From positions 2,987 through 15,759 of the forward strand of contig JAPLTZ010000013.1 of NCBI GenBank assembly GCA_026397895.1: a stretch of 12,773 bases of DNA, read 5' to 3'. Shown piece by piece: positions 1 through 7,520 of this stretch; position 1 is the stretch's first letter, and every line of letters starts with the position of its first letter. Under the pieces are notes generated by a model. That model did not search any database. It was not told the DNA's origin and worked only from the letters and a program-made list of their open reading frames with translations. The position numbers were made by a program, and so were the translations under genes. The DNA comes from Verrucomicrobiota bacterium. GTDB lineage: Bacteria > Verrucomicrobiota > Verrucomicrobiia > Limisphaerales > JAFMIX01.

Positions 1-2
1 CC

Positions 3-455
3 GAATTCGACAAGCTCAACCTCACCACCCACCAGGCCATCCTCCACGCCGTCTGGAGCGACCCGCGCATCTCCTCCATCTGCAACGCGCTGGAAAACGT
101 CGGCCAGATCGAATCCAGCACCGCCGCCGCCCGCAGCTACAAAACGCCGCTCACCGCCGCGCAACTCGAACTCCTCAAGCAGACCGTCGTCGCCAACGCC
201 GGCAACACCTTCTGCCCCGGCTGCCCCTCCTGCAACGGTTTCGCCGCGAACTCCCGCTTCGCGTTGAACGACATTTCCCGCTACGTCACCTACTACGAAC
301 AGGACGGCCTCCTCGCCGCCCGCGACCTGTATCAGGAACTGCCGCCATCCGCCCGCGACGCCACCGGCGTGGACCTCACCGCGCTGCGCGACGGTTGCGC
401 CTACCGCGTGGACTACCCCGCGCTCGTCAAACGCGCCGCGCAATATTTCGCCTGA
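3..455 (+). CDS. Aldo/keto reductase-like protein, C-terminal part (5' end outside window)
   Basis: The reading frame is open from the left edge to TGA at 453-455 and gives about 150 residues of a C-terminus. The fragment has the look of the end of an aldo/keto reductase: a helix around 'AILHAVWSDPRISSICNALEN' (cut here to its core), then a Cys cluster CPGCPSC (codons from 213 to 233), then a helical tail ending in YPALVKRAAQYFA. Several bacterial AKR paralogues carry a C-terminal ferredoxin-like Cys motif and a Tat signal; here only the tail is visible, so neither the NADP(H)-binding barrel nor a signal can be checked. The Cys pattern is shorter than a full CxxCxxCxxxCP site, so cluster binding is uncertain. 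The next gene starts 17 bp downstream on the same strand, which suggests one operon with the redox genes that follow. Family assignment is moderate because the catalytic part lies outside the window. Confidence 0.6.
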   Translation, partial: EFDKLNLTTHQAILHAVWSDPRISSICNALENVGQIESSTAAARSYKTPLTAAQLELLKQTVVANAGNTFCPGCPSCNGFAANSRFALNDISRYVTYYEQDGLLAARDLYQELPPSARDATGVDLTALRDGCAYRVDYPALVKRAAQYFA

Positions 456-460
456 GCCGC

Positions 461-465
461 AGGAG
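461..465 (+). promoter_or_regulatory. Shine-Dalgarno site fixing the start at 473
   Basis: AGGAG lies 7 bases before the ATG at 473. It supports this start over the upstream in-frame start at 395, which would overlap the end of the preceding gene and add a basic segment with no family-like features. Confidence 0.6.
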
Positions 466-472
466 TTTTGTC

Positions 473-1642
473 ATGGCCGCCAACGCCGAAAGCAAAACTC
501 CGCCGCGTAATCGCAGCCAGTTCGTCCGCACCGAAATCCCGCGCGCGGAGCGCGTCGTCTCCGTCCTCTGCGTCCTATTGCTGGCGGCCATCGGTGTCGC
601 CATCTTCATCAAAGGCCGCCACTTCGACCCTAACCTCTACGCCCTCCGCACCGACGCGCTGAAATCCACCGCAGAAAATGTCGAAGGCAAATCCGGCACC
701 ATCTGCGGTGAAGCCGCCCAAGCCCGCGGCGTGGTGAAGACCGCCACCGTTTCCGCCGAAGCCGCCGACGAAGGTCACGGCGAAGCCGCCAGCACCGCCA
801 AAACCGCCGCGAAGCCCGCGCCCACAGGCGAGCAACTCGTCATGACCGTCGCCGGCATCAAGCCGATGGGCGACACCGAATTTTATTCCGCCGACACGCT
901 CTACGAAAAAATTGACGGCCGCGCGCCCGCCTACCTCGGCTTCAATTTCCAGAACCTCCGCACCCGCTCGTTTGAAGTCCTCGGCGCGGCGGGCAGCTTC
1001 GTGGACGTTTACGAGTTTCATTTCGACACGCCCATCAACGCCTTTGGCATGTTCGCCCTCGAACGCGACCCCAAAGGCGCCGCGCTCGCCTTCGCGCCCG
1101 ACGGCTACGCCGGCGAACTCGGCTACTATTTCCGCCAAGGCGCGTGCTACGTCCAGATCATCGCGTCCGATACGAAGGAGAAGACCATCGCCATCGCCAA
1201 AGCCGTCGCGCAAGACCGCGCCAAGGCCCTGCCCGTCGATAACGCCGGCCTTGACGCCCGCCGCCGCCTGCCTGCCACCGGCCTCGACCCCGCCAGCGTC
1301 CAATTCACCGGCGAGAACGCGATGGGCCAGGAGTTTTTGAAAAACGTGTTCCAAGCTACCTACGCTTTCGGCGGCAAGAAACTCCCGTTCTTCGTCATGG
1401 CCGCGACGCCGGAAGAGGCCGCTGCTGCGTGGCAATCTTTTTTCGAATTCTCCGGCAAGTTCGGTGGCAAGGTCACGGCGCTGCCGGACGTGAACGGCGC
1501 AAAAGTATTCCAGGCCGAAAGCTTTGGCACGTTCAAGGTGATCTACCAAAAGGACGGCGCGGTCGGCGGCGTGTTCGACGCTGACGATGGTGGCGCGGCG
1601 CGCGAGTTTGTGGAACAGTATCTGACCGGAAAAATCCAATGA
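473..1642 (+). CDS. Membrane-anchored protein of unknown function, DUF6599-like
   Basis: This encodes 389 residues. A basic N-terminus is followed by one hydrophobic segment at about residues 28-47 (VVSVLCVLLLAAIGVAIF), which looks like an uncleaved signal anchor placing the rest outside the cytoplasm. Residues about 65-120 are Ala/Lys/Glu-rich and low in complexity, probably a flexible linker. The globular part begins near residue 125 and includes YEKIDGRAPAYLGF and the run VDVYEFHFDTPINAFGMFAL (residues 178-196), which I associate with DUF6599, a family without a known activity; that association is from memory. No catalytic motif or cofactor site is visible. The stop codon overlaps the start of the next gene (ATGA at 1639-1642), so translation is probably coupled to the DUF362 protein. 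By context it is an extracytoplasmic accessory part of the redox cluster; this is inference. Confidence 0.7.
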   Translation: MAANAESKTPPRNRSQFVRTEIPRAERVVSVLCVLLLAAIGVAIFIKGRHFDPNLYALRTDALKSTAENVEGKSGTICGEAAQARGVVKTATVSAEAADEGHGEAASTAKTAAKPAPTGEQLVMTVAGIKPMGDTEFYSADTLYEKIDGRAPAYLGFNFQNLRTRSFEVLGAAGSFVDVYEFHFDTPINAFGMFALERDPKGAALAFAPDGYAGELGYYFRQGACYVQIIASDTKEKTIAIAKAVAQDRAKALPVDNAGLDARRRLPATGLDPASVQFTGENAMGQEFLKNVFQATYAFGGKKLPFFVMAATPEEAAAAWQSFFEFSGKFGGKVTALPDVNGAKVFQAESFGTFKVIYQKDGAVGGVFDADDGGAAREFVEQYLTGKIQ

Positions 1643-2637
1643 ACCCGGAACACGAAAACAACGGCATCAGCCGCCGCGAATTCATCCGCCGCGCGGGCGC
1701 GACCGGCGCGCTCATCGCCGGCGCGGCGGCGGCGGGCTACGCGCTGTGGCAGCCCAAGCATTTCGTCCCCGGCTTTGAGAAACAAAAAGGGCTCTCGCTG
1801 AAAAGCTACGCGCTCGAACCGACCAAGCTCCTGCCCACGATGGCCATTGCCCACGGCACGGAACATGAGAAGACCATCCGCGCCGCGCTCGGCGCGCTCG
1901 GCGGCATGGGCCGCTTCATCCAGCGCGGCGACGTGGTGATGATCAAGCCCAACGTCGCCTTCGACCGCCCTCCCGCGCTCGCCGCGACCACGCATCCCGA
2001 CGCGTTGCGCGCCGTGGCGAAACTTTGTTTCGAGGCTGGCGCGGCCAAGGTCGTCATCGCGGACAACCCGATCAATTCGCCCACCGGCTGCTTCCTCAAG
2101 AGCGGGCTGACGGCGGTGGCGGCGGAGCTGAACCTTGATTTGCTTTACCCGGAACTCGCGTCGTTCTCGCCACTGGAAATGAACGGCGAAATCCTCAAGC
2201 ACTGGACGTTCTTCAACGCGCCGTTCAAGCGCGCCACCAAAGTCATCGGCCTCGCGCCGTGCAAGGATCACAACCTTTGCCATTCCTCGATGACCATGAA
2301 GAACTGGTATGGCCTGCTCGGCGGGCGGCGGAATCAGTTTCACCAGCACATCCACAGCATCGTCTCGGACTTCGCGCTGATGATGAAGCCCACGCTCGTC
2401 ATCCTCGACGGCATGAACGTCCTCATGCGCAACGGCCCCACCGGCGGCCGCCTCTCCGACGTGAAGCCGATGAACACCGTCGTCGCCGGCACGGACATGG
2501 TGGCCGTGGACAGCTACGGCTACGCGAACCTGCTGGAGCGCGACCTCGCGGAACTCACCTACATCCACAAGGCCCACGACCGCGGCCTCGGCAACAAGAA
2601 CTGGAAGGACGCATTCTACAAGGAGGTGCAGGCGTGA
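1639..2637 (+). CDS. DUF362 family protein with Tat signal
   Basis: The protein has 332 residues. It begins with a twin-arginine signal, SRREFIRRAGA at residues 11-21, followed by an Ala/Gly-rich hydrophobic stretch (about 22-34), so it is predicted to be exported folded, possibly with a cofactor. The body has DUF362 character: 'RGDVVMIKPNVAF', a THPDALRAVAKLCFEAGA helix, 'KVVIADNP', 'CKDHNLCHSSMTMKNWYGLL', 'LVILDGMNVL' and a late 'VAVDSYGYANLL' segment. Some DUF362 proteins carry an extra ferredoxin domain; this one does not. The biochemical role of the family is not settled, so no reaction is assigned. The start shares the ATGA overlap with the preceding stop. The NapHG-like gene begins about 100 bp downstream, after a palindromic repeat, and could supply electrons to this protein on the outer face of the membrane (inference). 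Confidence 0.85.
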   Translation: MNPEHENNGISRREFIRRAGATGALIAGAAAAGYALWQPKHFVPGFEKQKGLSLKSYALEPTKLLPTMAIAHGTEHEKTIRAALGALGGMGRFIQRGDVVMIKPNVAFDRPPALAATTHPDALRAVAKLCFEAGAAKVVIADNPINSPTGCFLKSGLTAVAAELNLDLLYPELASFSPLEMNGEILKHWTFFNAPFKRATKVIGLAPCKDHNLCHSSMTMKNWYGLLGGRRNQFHQHIHSIVSDFALMMKPTLVILDGMNVLMRNGPTGGRLSDVKPMNTVVAGTDMVAVDSYGYANLLERDLAELTYIHKAHDRGLGNKNWKDAFYKEVQA

Positions 2638-2657
2638 GGAAGTCGTCAATTTACTTT

Positions 2658-2726
2658 GTAGCAGCGGACGTGAGTCCGCTCTATCTAAACTCGGGAAAGT
2701 CAGAGCCGACTCACGTCGGCTGCTAC
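2658..2726. repeat. Palindromic repeat element, copy 1 (two nested hairpins)
   Basis: Arms at 2658-2682 and 2702-2726 are inverted copies matching at 23 of 25 positions, beginning GTAGCAGC and ending GCTGCTAC. Each arm is itself a perfect hairpin: AGCGGAC/GTCCGCT around GTGA on the left, and AGCCGAC/GTCGGCT around TCAC on the right. The two positions that differ between arms are the two that keep each inner hairpin paired. The element fills the gap between the DUF362 and NapHG-like genes. It is the same family as the element inside gatB (6342-6414). Confidence 0.85.
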
Positions 2727-2739
2727 GGATTGGATTGAA

Positions 2740-4311
<1,572 letters not shown>

Positions 4312-4333
4312 AAATGAGTGCCATAATTGCCGA

Positions 4334-4419
4334 TTTGGAGTGCGGCGACACGTCGCCGCTTTGGAACTGGGAGACATGTCTCCCAGTTCCAAAGCGCGGT
4401 CATGCCCGCGCACTCCAAA
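4334..4419. repeat. Cloverleaf-shaped palindromic repeat element
   Basis: An outer stem TTTGGAGTGC (4334-4343) pairs with GCACTCCAAA (4410-4419). It encloses three hairpins: GCGGCGAC/GTCGCCGC (4342-4359), a perfect 17-bp stem from CTTTGGAACTGG to CCAGTTCCAAAG around AT (4359-4394), and CGCGG/CCGCG around TCATGC (4395-4410). Hairpin 1 and the outer stem share two bases, so the branch point can shift. It reads as a REP-like or miniature element of a different family from the GTAGCAGC repeats. It sits between the gene-end repeat and hicB. It could also act as a transcription barrier after the redox operon, but no T-tract follows. Confidence 0.85.
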
Positions 4420-4444
4420 CCAAAGCCCAGCCACGACACGCCAC

Positions 4445-4472
4445 TTGAAAGTCCCCAAACATCGGCTAGGAT
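4445..4472 (+). promoter_or_regulatory. Possible hicBA promoter
   Basis: TTGAAA (4445-4450) and TAGGAT (4467-4472) are 16 bases apart and resemble -35 and -10 boxes (5/6 and 4/6 matches to the sigma-70 consensus). The ATG of hicB is only 6 bases beyond, which would make the message leaderless. Alternatively AGGA at 4468-4471 is a ribosome site with 7-base spacing and the promoter lies elsewhere. The sequence alone does not decide between them. Confidence 0.3.
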
Positions 4473-4478
4473 GCTGCT

Positions 4479-4697
4479 ATGAAATTAAAACTCACAGCGG
4501 TCTTCAAAAAATTTCCTGAAGGCTATGCGGCGTTCGTCGAGGAATTACCGGGTGCAAACACGCAGGGCGCGACGCTGGCGGAAGCCCGCGCCAATCTGGC
4601 CGAAGCCGTGACGATGGTGCTGGAAGCCAACCGAGAACTGGCGGAAGAAGATCTGTTGGGGCAGGAAGTCATCCGCGAGCAGTTCGCGCTCGCATGA
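4479..4697 (+). CDS. hicB: HicB-family antitoxin, short form
   Basis: This 72-residue protein has the HicB partial-RNase-H-like fold signature: an N-terminal strand (KLTAVFKKF), then EGYAAFVEELPGANTQGATLAEA, then a helix ARANLAEAVTMVLEANREL. HicB proteins bind and neutralise HicA, an mRNA-cleaving toxin. The length equals only the toxin-binding domain; there is no C-terminal helix-turn-helix or ribbon-helix-helix, so autorepression by direct DNA binding is not evident. The antitoxin gene comes first and overlaps the toxin gene by 4 bp (ATGA at 4694-4697), which gives coupled translation. The pair lies between two copies of the NapHG-like gene end, so it is probably acquired. Family assignment is firm; toxin-antitoxin activity is inferred. 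Confidence 0.85.
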   Translation: MKLKLTAVFKKFPEGYAAFVEELPGANTQGATLAEARANLAEAVTMVLEANRELAEEDLLGQEVIREQFALA

Positions 4698-4879
4698 AAC
4701 GGCTGGATTTGATCCGGCATCTGGAACGGCACGGCTGCGAGCTGTTGCGTGAAGGCGGCAACCACACCATTTACGTCAACCGCGCGGCTAAGAAAGTCTC
4801 CGCCGTGCCACGTCACCGTGAAGTCATTGAATTCACCGCGCGAAAGATATGCAAAGATTTGGAAATCCCGCGCCCTTGA
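4694..4879 (+). CDS. hicA: HicA-family mRNA interferase toxin
   Basis: The protein has 61 residues, typical of HicA. It shows the double-stranded-RNA-binding-like pattern: MKRLDLIRHLERHGCELLREGGNHTIY (shown whole only to place motifs; key part GGNH), with His24 in the GGNH motif matching the conserved catalytic His, followed by a basic strand (VNRAAKKVSAVPRH) and a final helix (REVIEFTARKICKDLEI). HicA proteins cleave mRNA independently of the ribosome until bound by HicB. All visible hallmarks are intact, so the toxin is probably functional. It ends 2 bp before the second copy of the NapHG gene end (4882), so the cassette boundary practically abuts the toxin stop codon. Confidence 0.85.
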   Translation: MKRLDLIRHLERHGCELLREGGNHTIYVNRAAKKVSAVPRHREVIEFTARKICKDLEIPRP

Positions 4880-4881
4880 AG

Positions 4882-4977
4882 ACCGCCGTGGGCGAGACGC
4901 GTTCCCGCGACCGCCGCCTGCTGATGGACGGCGGCGTGACCAGCTCCGTGCGGGAATTGGAAAAGCGGCAGCGGTAA
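4882..4977 (+). pseudogene. Direct repeat, copy B: orphan 3' end of a NapHG-like gene
   Basis: This fragment encodes the same last 31 residues plus stop as the intact gene at 2740-4311 (from TAVGETRSRD to ELEKRQR). It has no start or upstream coding sequence of its own and is out of frame with hicA. Four differences from copy A (4902, 4959, 4974, 4976) are all silent, ending CGG TAA instead of CGA TGA. That pattern fits a gene end that was under selection as coding sequence before it was cut off. It is followed by a short hairpin GTCGC/GCGAC at 4981-4993. Confidence 0.85.
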
Positions 4978-5005
4978 ATAGTCGCGGAGCGACACACATC
5001 AGAAA

Positions 5006-5332
5006 ATGAACACCCCATCACACCCTGCTGGAAGTCGCCGCTTGTCTGTTACGCTACTTGTTTCCGTGTTTGTGCTTTATGGAACAGTCGGTTTTTTGCT
5101 TTATCGCGGGAGATGCATTTCACATTGGCCATTCTGCAATTCCGACTTGGTCATTTTCGCTGTGCCTTTTCTGTCTGCTTTCGTCGCCAATGGTTTTTTT
5201 CTGTTTTCGTCTGCTTGGCTGCGCCCACGTTCTGTGGCGAGACAGGCTACTCTATTGTTTGCCAGCTTTGCCCTCGCCTTTCTTTCCTTTTGGATTTACA
5301 TGATTTTTGCCGTGAATACTTATGGCGAATAA
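5006..5332 (+). CDS. Small three-helix membrane protein, unknown
   Basis: This encodes 108 residues with three strongly hydrophobic segments at about 11-31, 47-69 and 79-101, joined by short basic loops (RGR, RPRS), and ends AVNTYGE. I do not recognise a family. The choice of frame rests on its clean membrane-protein pattern; two shorter overlapping frames at 5058 and 5113 lack one. The stretch is visibly richer in A and T than the flanking genes and uses more T-ending codons, which suggests transfer or weak codon selection. It lies directly downstream of the orphan gene-end repeat, so it may belong to the same accessory segment. No clear ribosome site precedes the ATG. Confidence 0.55.
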   Translation: MNTPSHPAGSRRLSVTLLVSVFVLYGTVGFLLYRGRCISHWPFCNSDLVIFAVPFLSAFVANGFFLFSSAWLRPRSVARQATLLFASFALAFLSFWIYMIFAVNTYGE

Positions 5333-5378
5333 TATGCAACGCTAACACTTGGATAAGCTGCAAACTTTTGAATCTCCC

Positions 5379-5591
5379 ATGACTACCTCCATCACCTCCG
5401 GCCAACGCCCGCGCACCTGCCGCGCGTGCGGCAAGAAATTCGAGTATCCCGTCAAAGGCAGCGCCGCCACGCGCCATCACTGCGCCGAGTGCGCCGTCCT
5501 CGCCGCCGACACGCGGCTGATTCTGGAACGCCTCCAAAACCGCATCGCCACCCTCGAACGCCAGGTGAGCCGCCTCAGCCCGCCGAACTGA
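5379..5591 (+). CDS. Small zinc-ribbon protein with C-terminal coiled coil
   Basis: This encodes 70 residues from the ATG at 5379; a TTG at 5349 in the same frame would add 10 residues but has less support. Two CxxC knuckles (C14/C17 in CRACGKKF and C35/C38 in HHCAEC), with His33 and His34 beside the second, form a likely zinc ribbon. Residues about 42-66 (TRLILERLQNRIATLERQV) have heptad-like Leu/Ile spacing and probably form a coiled coil for dimerisation. No specific function is assigned; such proteins often bind nucleic acid or a protein partner. GC-rich codon use matches the chromosome rather than the preceding small gene. It lies 48 bp before ygbA on the same strand. Confidence 0.65.
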   Translation: MTTSITSGQRPRTCRACGKKFEYPVKGSAATRHHCAECAVLAADTRLILERLQNRIATLERQVSRLSPPN

Positions 5592-5639
5592 CCGGCGTTT
5601 CGCTCCTGCTCTTCGCCGGGAAGTCCGGCTCAATCCATC

Positions 5640-5984
5640 ATGGCGCTGACGAAACAACGACTTGCCCGCGAACATCGCACGCTCACGGCGATGGTGCGGA
5701 TTTACTGCCGTCGCGAACACGGCGGCGGCGCGGAGCTGTGCGCGGAGTGCCGGACGCTGCTGGATTACGCCGAGGGCCGGCTGGAGCGCTGCGTGTTTCA
5801 GGAGGAAAAGCCGACGTGCGCCAAGTGCCCGGTGCATTGCTATGCGGCGACGCAGCGGGAGCGGGTGAAAGTCATCATGCGCGTCGCCGGCCCGAAGATG
5901 TTGTGGCGGCATCCCATCCTCGCGGCGAGACACATGCTGGATGGCTTCCGGCCCGTGCCGCCGCTGAAAAAGCCGAAGGATTAG
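5640..5984 (+). CDS. ygbA: YgbA family protein ('nitrous oxide-stimulated promoter' family)
   Basis: The 114-residue protein follows the Escherichia coli YgbA pattern along most of its length: an early IYCRREHGG, then ELCAECRTLLDYAEGRLERC, then EKPTCAKCPVHCY, then a helix ending VIMRVAGPKMLWRHPILA. Seven Cys (23, 34, 37, 51, 60, 63, 67) match the family's conserved set and suggest a metal site or Fe-S cluster. In enteric bacteria ygbA is induced by nitric oxide through NsrR; the biochemical role is not settled. No NsrR-like site was recognised upstream here. The TAG stop (5982-5984) overlaps the gatB stop on the other strand, so the two genes converge and share 4 bp with no room for a terminator. 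Confidence 0.85.
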   Translation: MALTKQRLAREHRTLTAMVRIYCRREHGGGAELCAECRTLLDYAEGRLERCVFQEEKPTCAKCPVHCYAATQRERVKVIMRVAGPKMLWRHPILAARHMLDGFRPVPPLKKPKD

Positions 5985-7441
5985 CCCTTCAATTTCTTTT
6001 CCAGAATCTCGCCGACGAGCGCGGGGTTGGCTTTGCCCTTGGAGAGTTTCATCACCTGGCCCTTGAGTGAGTTGAGCGCGGCGAGTTTGCCAGCCTTGTA
6101 GTCCGCCACGGGATTTGGGTTGGCGGCGATGGCTTCGTCGCAGAACTTCTCCAGCGCGCCGGTGTCGCTAACTTGGGCGAGGCCTTTTTCCTGCACGATG
6201 ACGGCGGGCGCTTTGCCGGTGTCGAACATCTCGGTGAAAACCTGCTGCGCGGCGGCGCTGCTGATGGTCTTGGCCTCGACGAGAGCGACGAGTTCCAGCA
6301 AAGCTTCGGGCTTGAATTTCAGATTCGCCAACGTCACGCTGGTAGCAGCCGACGTAAGGAGGCTCTGATCCGTTTCTGATTCTTCAGTTAGAGCCTCCTC
6401 ACGTCGGCTGCTACTTTCTGAAAGTTTTGCGCGGAGATTGTTGATGACCCAGTTGGCGACGGCTTTGGGGTTCTTGGACTGTTTGGCGATGTTCTCGAAA
6501 TAATTTCCGAGCGGCACGTCGTTTTTGAAGGTCTCGGCGTCGCCGGCGGGCAGGCTGTATTCGCGGATGAAGCGCTGCTTGCGCGCAAGCGGCAGCTCCA
6601 CGACGAGCGCCTTGACCTCGGCGAGCCAGGCGTCGGTGGGCGCGAGCGGCATCATGTCCGGCTCGGGGAAATAGCGGTAGTCGTGCGCGTCCTCCTTGGT
6701 GCGCATCTCCTCGGTGACGCCGGTCACGTCGTCCCAGCGGCGCGTGGATTGGATGAGCTTGCCGCCCTGCTTCACGACTCCGATCTGGCGCGCGATCTCG
6801 TATTCCGCGGCGCGGCGCACGCCGGAGAAGGTGTTCATGTTCTTGATCTCGATCTTCGCGCCGAGCGCCTGGCTGCCGACGGGGCGGACGGAGATGTTCA
6901 CGTCGCAGCGCACCATGCCTTTTTCCATGTCGCAGTCGGACACGCCGCCGTAGATGAGAATGTCCTTGAGCGCGTTGAGGTATTCGTAGGCCATGTCGGC
7001 GCTGGTGATGTCCGGCTCGGAAACGATCTCCATGAGCGGCACGCCGGCGCGGTTGAAGTCCACGCCGCTGGTGCGCTCGAAGTGCGTGAGCTTGCCGACA
7101 TCTTCCTCCAAGTGCGCGCGGGTGATGCGGACGCGGGAGAGGCCGCCGTTGAACTCGAATTCCACGAAACCGTTCGCGGTGGAGGCGTCGGGGTAGAAAT
7201 AGTTTTTCCGGTCGAACTTGGCGAAGCGTGGGATCTCGCAGTTGAGCAGGTAGCCGGTGAGGACAGTCTTGCGGAGCGCCTCGTCGTTGGGCACGGGCAG
7301 CACGCCGGGCATGCCGAGGCAGACGGGGCAGACGTTGGTGTTCGGCTCGGCGCCGTATTGGTTGGCGCAGCCGCACCACATCTTCGATTTCGTTTTGAGC
7401 TGGACGTGGGTTTCCAGGCCGATGACCACTTCGTATTCCAT
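5981..7441 (-). CDS. gatB: Asp-tRNA(Asn)/Glu-tRNA(Gln) amidotransferase subunit B
   Basis: The 486-residue product is GatB, the kinase/transamidation subunit of GatCAB, which converts misacylated Glu-tRNA(Gln) or Asp-tRNA(Asn) to the correct amide form in the cytoplasm. Diagnostic runs are EVVIGLETHVQLKTKSKMWC at the N-terminus, NTNVCPVCLGMPGVLP, KNYFYPD, FNRAGVPLMEIVSEPD and, near the C-terminus, the YqeY-like helical tail ending PALVGEILEKKLKG. Start chosen at MEYEVV (7441); an in-frame TTG at 7480 adds 13 residues not expected in the family. About 25 residues at 343-367 (core SSRREEALTEES ... LLTSAAT) are encoded by a palindromic repeat inserted in frame between the 'WVINNLRAKLSE' helix and the 'LKFKPEALLELV' tail domain. 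gatA and gatC are not in the window. A GH-like gene lies upstream on the same strand. Confidence 0.95.
   Translation of the reverse strand: MEYEVVIGLETHVQLKTKSKMWCGCANQYGAEPNTNVCPVCLGMPGVLPVPNDEALRKTVLTGYLLNCEIPRFAKFDRKNYFYPDASTANGFVEFEFNGGLSRVRITRAHLEEDVGKLTHFERTSGVDFNRAGVPLMEIVSEPDITSADMAYEYLNALKDILIYGGVSDCDMEKGMVRCDVNISVRPVGSQALGAKIEIKNMNTFSGVRRAAEYEIARQIGVVKQGGKLIQSTRRWDDVTGVTEEMRTKEDAHDYRYFPEPDMMPLAPTDAWLAEVKALVVELPLARKQRFIREYSLPAGDAETFKNDVPLGNYFENIAKQSKNPKAVANWVINNLRAKLSESSSRREEALTEESETDQSLLTSAATSVTLANLKFKPEALLELVALVEAKTISSAAAQQVFTEMFDTGKAPAVIVQEKGLAQVSDTGALEKFCDEAIAANPNPVADYKAGKLAALNSLKGQVMKLSKGKANPALVGEILEKKLKG
6342..6414. repeat. Palindromic repeat element, copy 2, inserted in frame inside gatB
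   Basis: Arms at 6342-6368 and 6388-6414 are inverted copies matching at 25 of 27 positions, beginning GTAGCAGCCGACGT and ending CGTCGGCTGCTAC. The centre is a 19-base loop. The element is of the same family as 2658-2726 but has the GAGGCTCT rather than the GTCCGCTCT inner variant. Read on the minus strand in the gatB frame it has no stop and encodes a polar, charged insert. Confidence 0.9.
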
Positions 7442-7493
7442 TGCGGGCAAATTAAGCCACAGCCTGCCGCGCCGAAGCAAGCCGCGAAGGTGG

Positions 7494-7517
7494 GATGAAA
7501 CACAGATGAAACACAGA
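7494..7517. repeat. Tandem 11-bp repeat GATGAAACACA x2
   Basis: GATGAAACACA occurs at 7494-7504 and 7505-7515, followed by a partial GAT. It lies between the stop of the glycosidase gene and gatB. On the minus strand it reads ATCTGTGTTTCATCTGTG, a short intergenic repeat style I recognise from Verrucomicrobiota and related genomes. It includes no T-tract or hairpin, so it is not an obvious terminator. Confidence 0.6.
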
Positions 7518-7520
7518 TTT

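Noticed and set aside
4749..5009. A + strand open frame running from inside hicA through the orphan gene end
   Set aside because: It reads both hicA and the repeat in the wrong frame; the segment from the repeat is the same frame-shifted peptide seen antisense-style in copy A. No ribosome site or family.
5058..5382. Two alternative small frames (5058-5303 and 5113-5382) overlapping the membrane gene
   Set aside because: They start inside the larger frame and lack its regular three-helix pattern. They cannot be ruled out entirely because the region is weak in coding signals.
7494..7517. Start of a CRISPR or longer tandem array
   Set aside because: Only two full 11-bp units without spacers are present.
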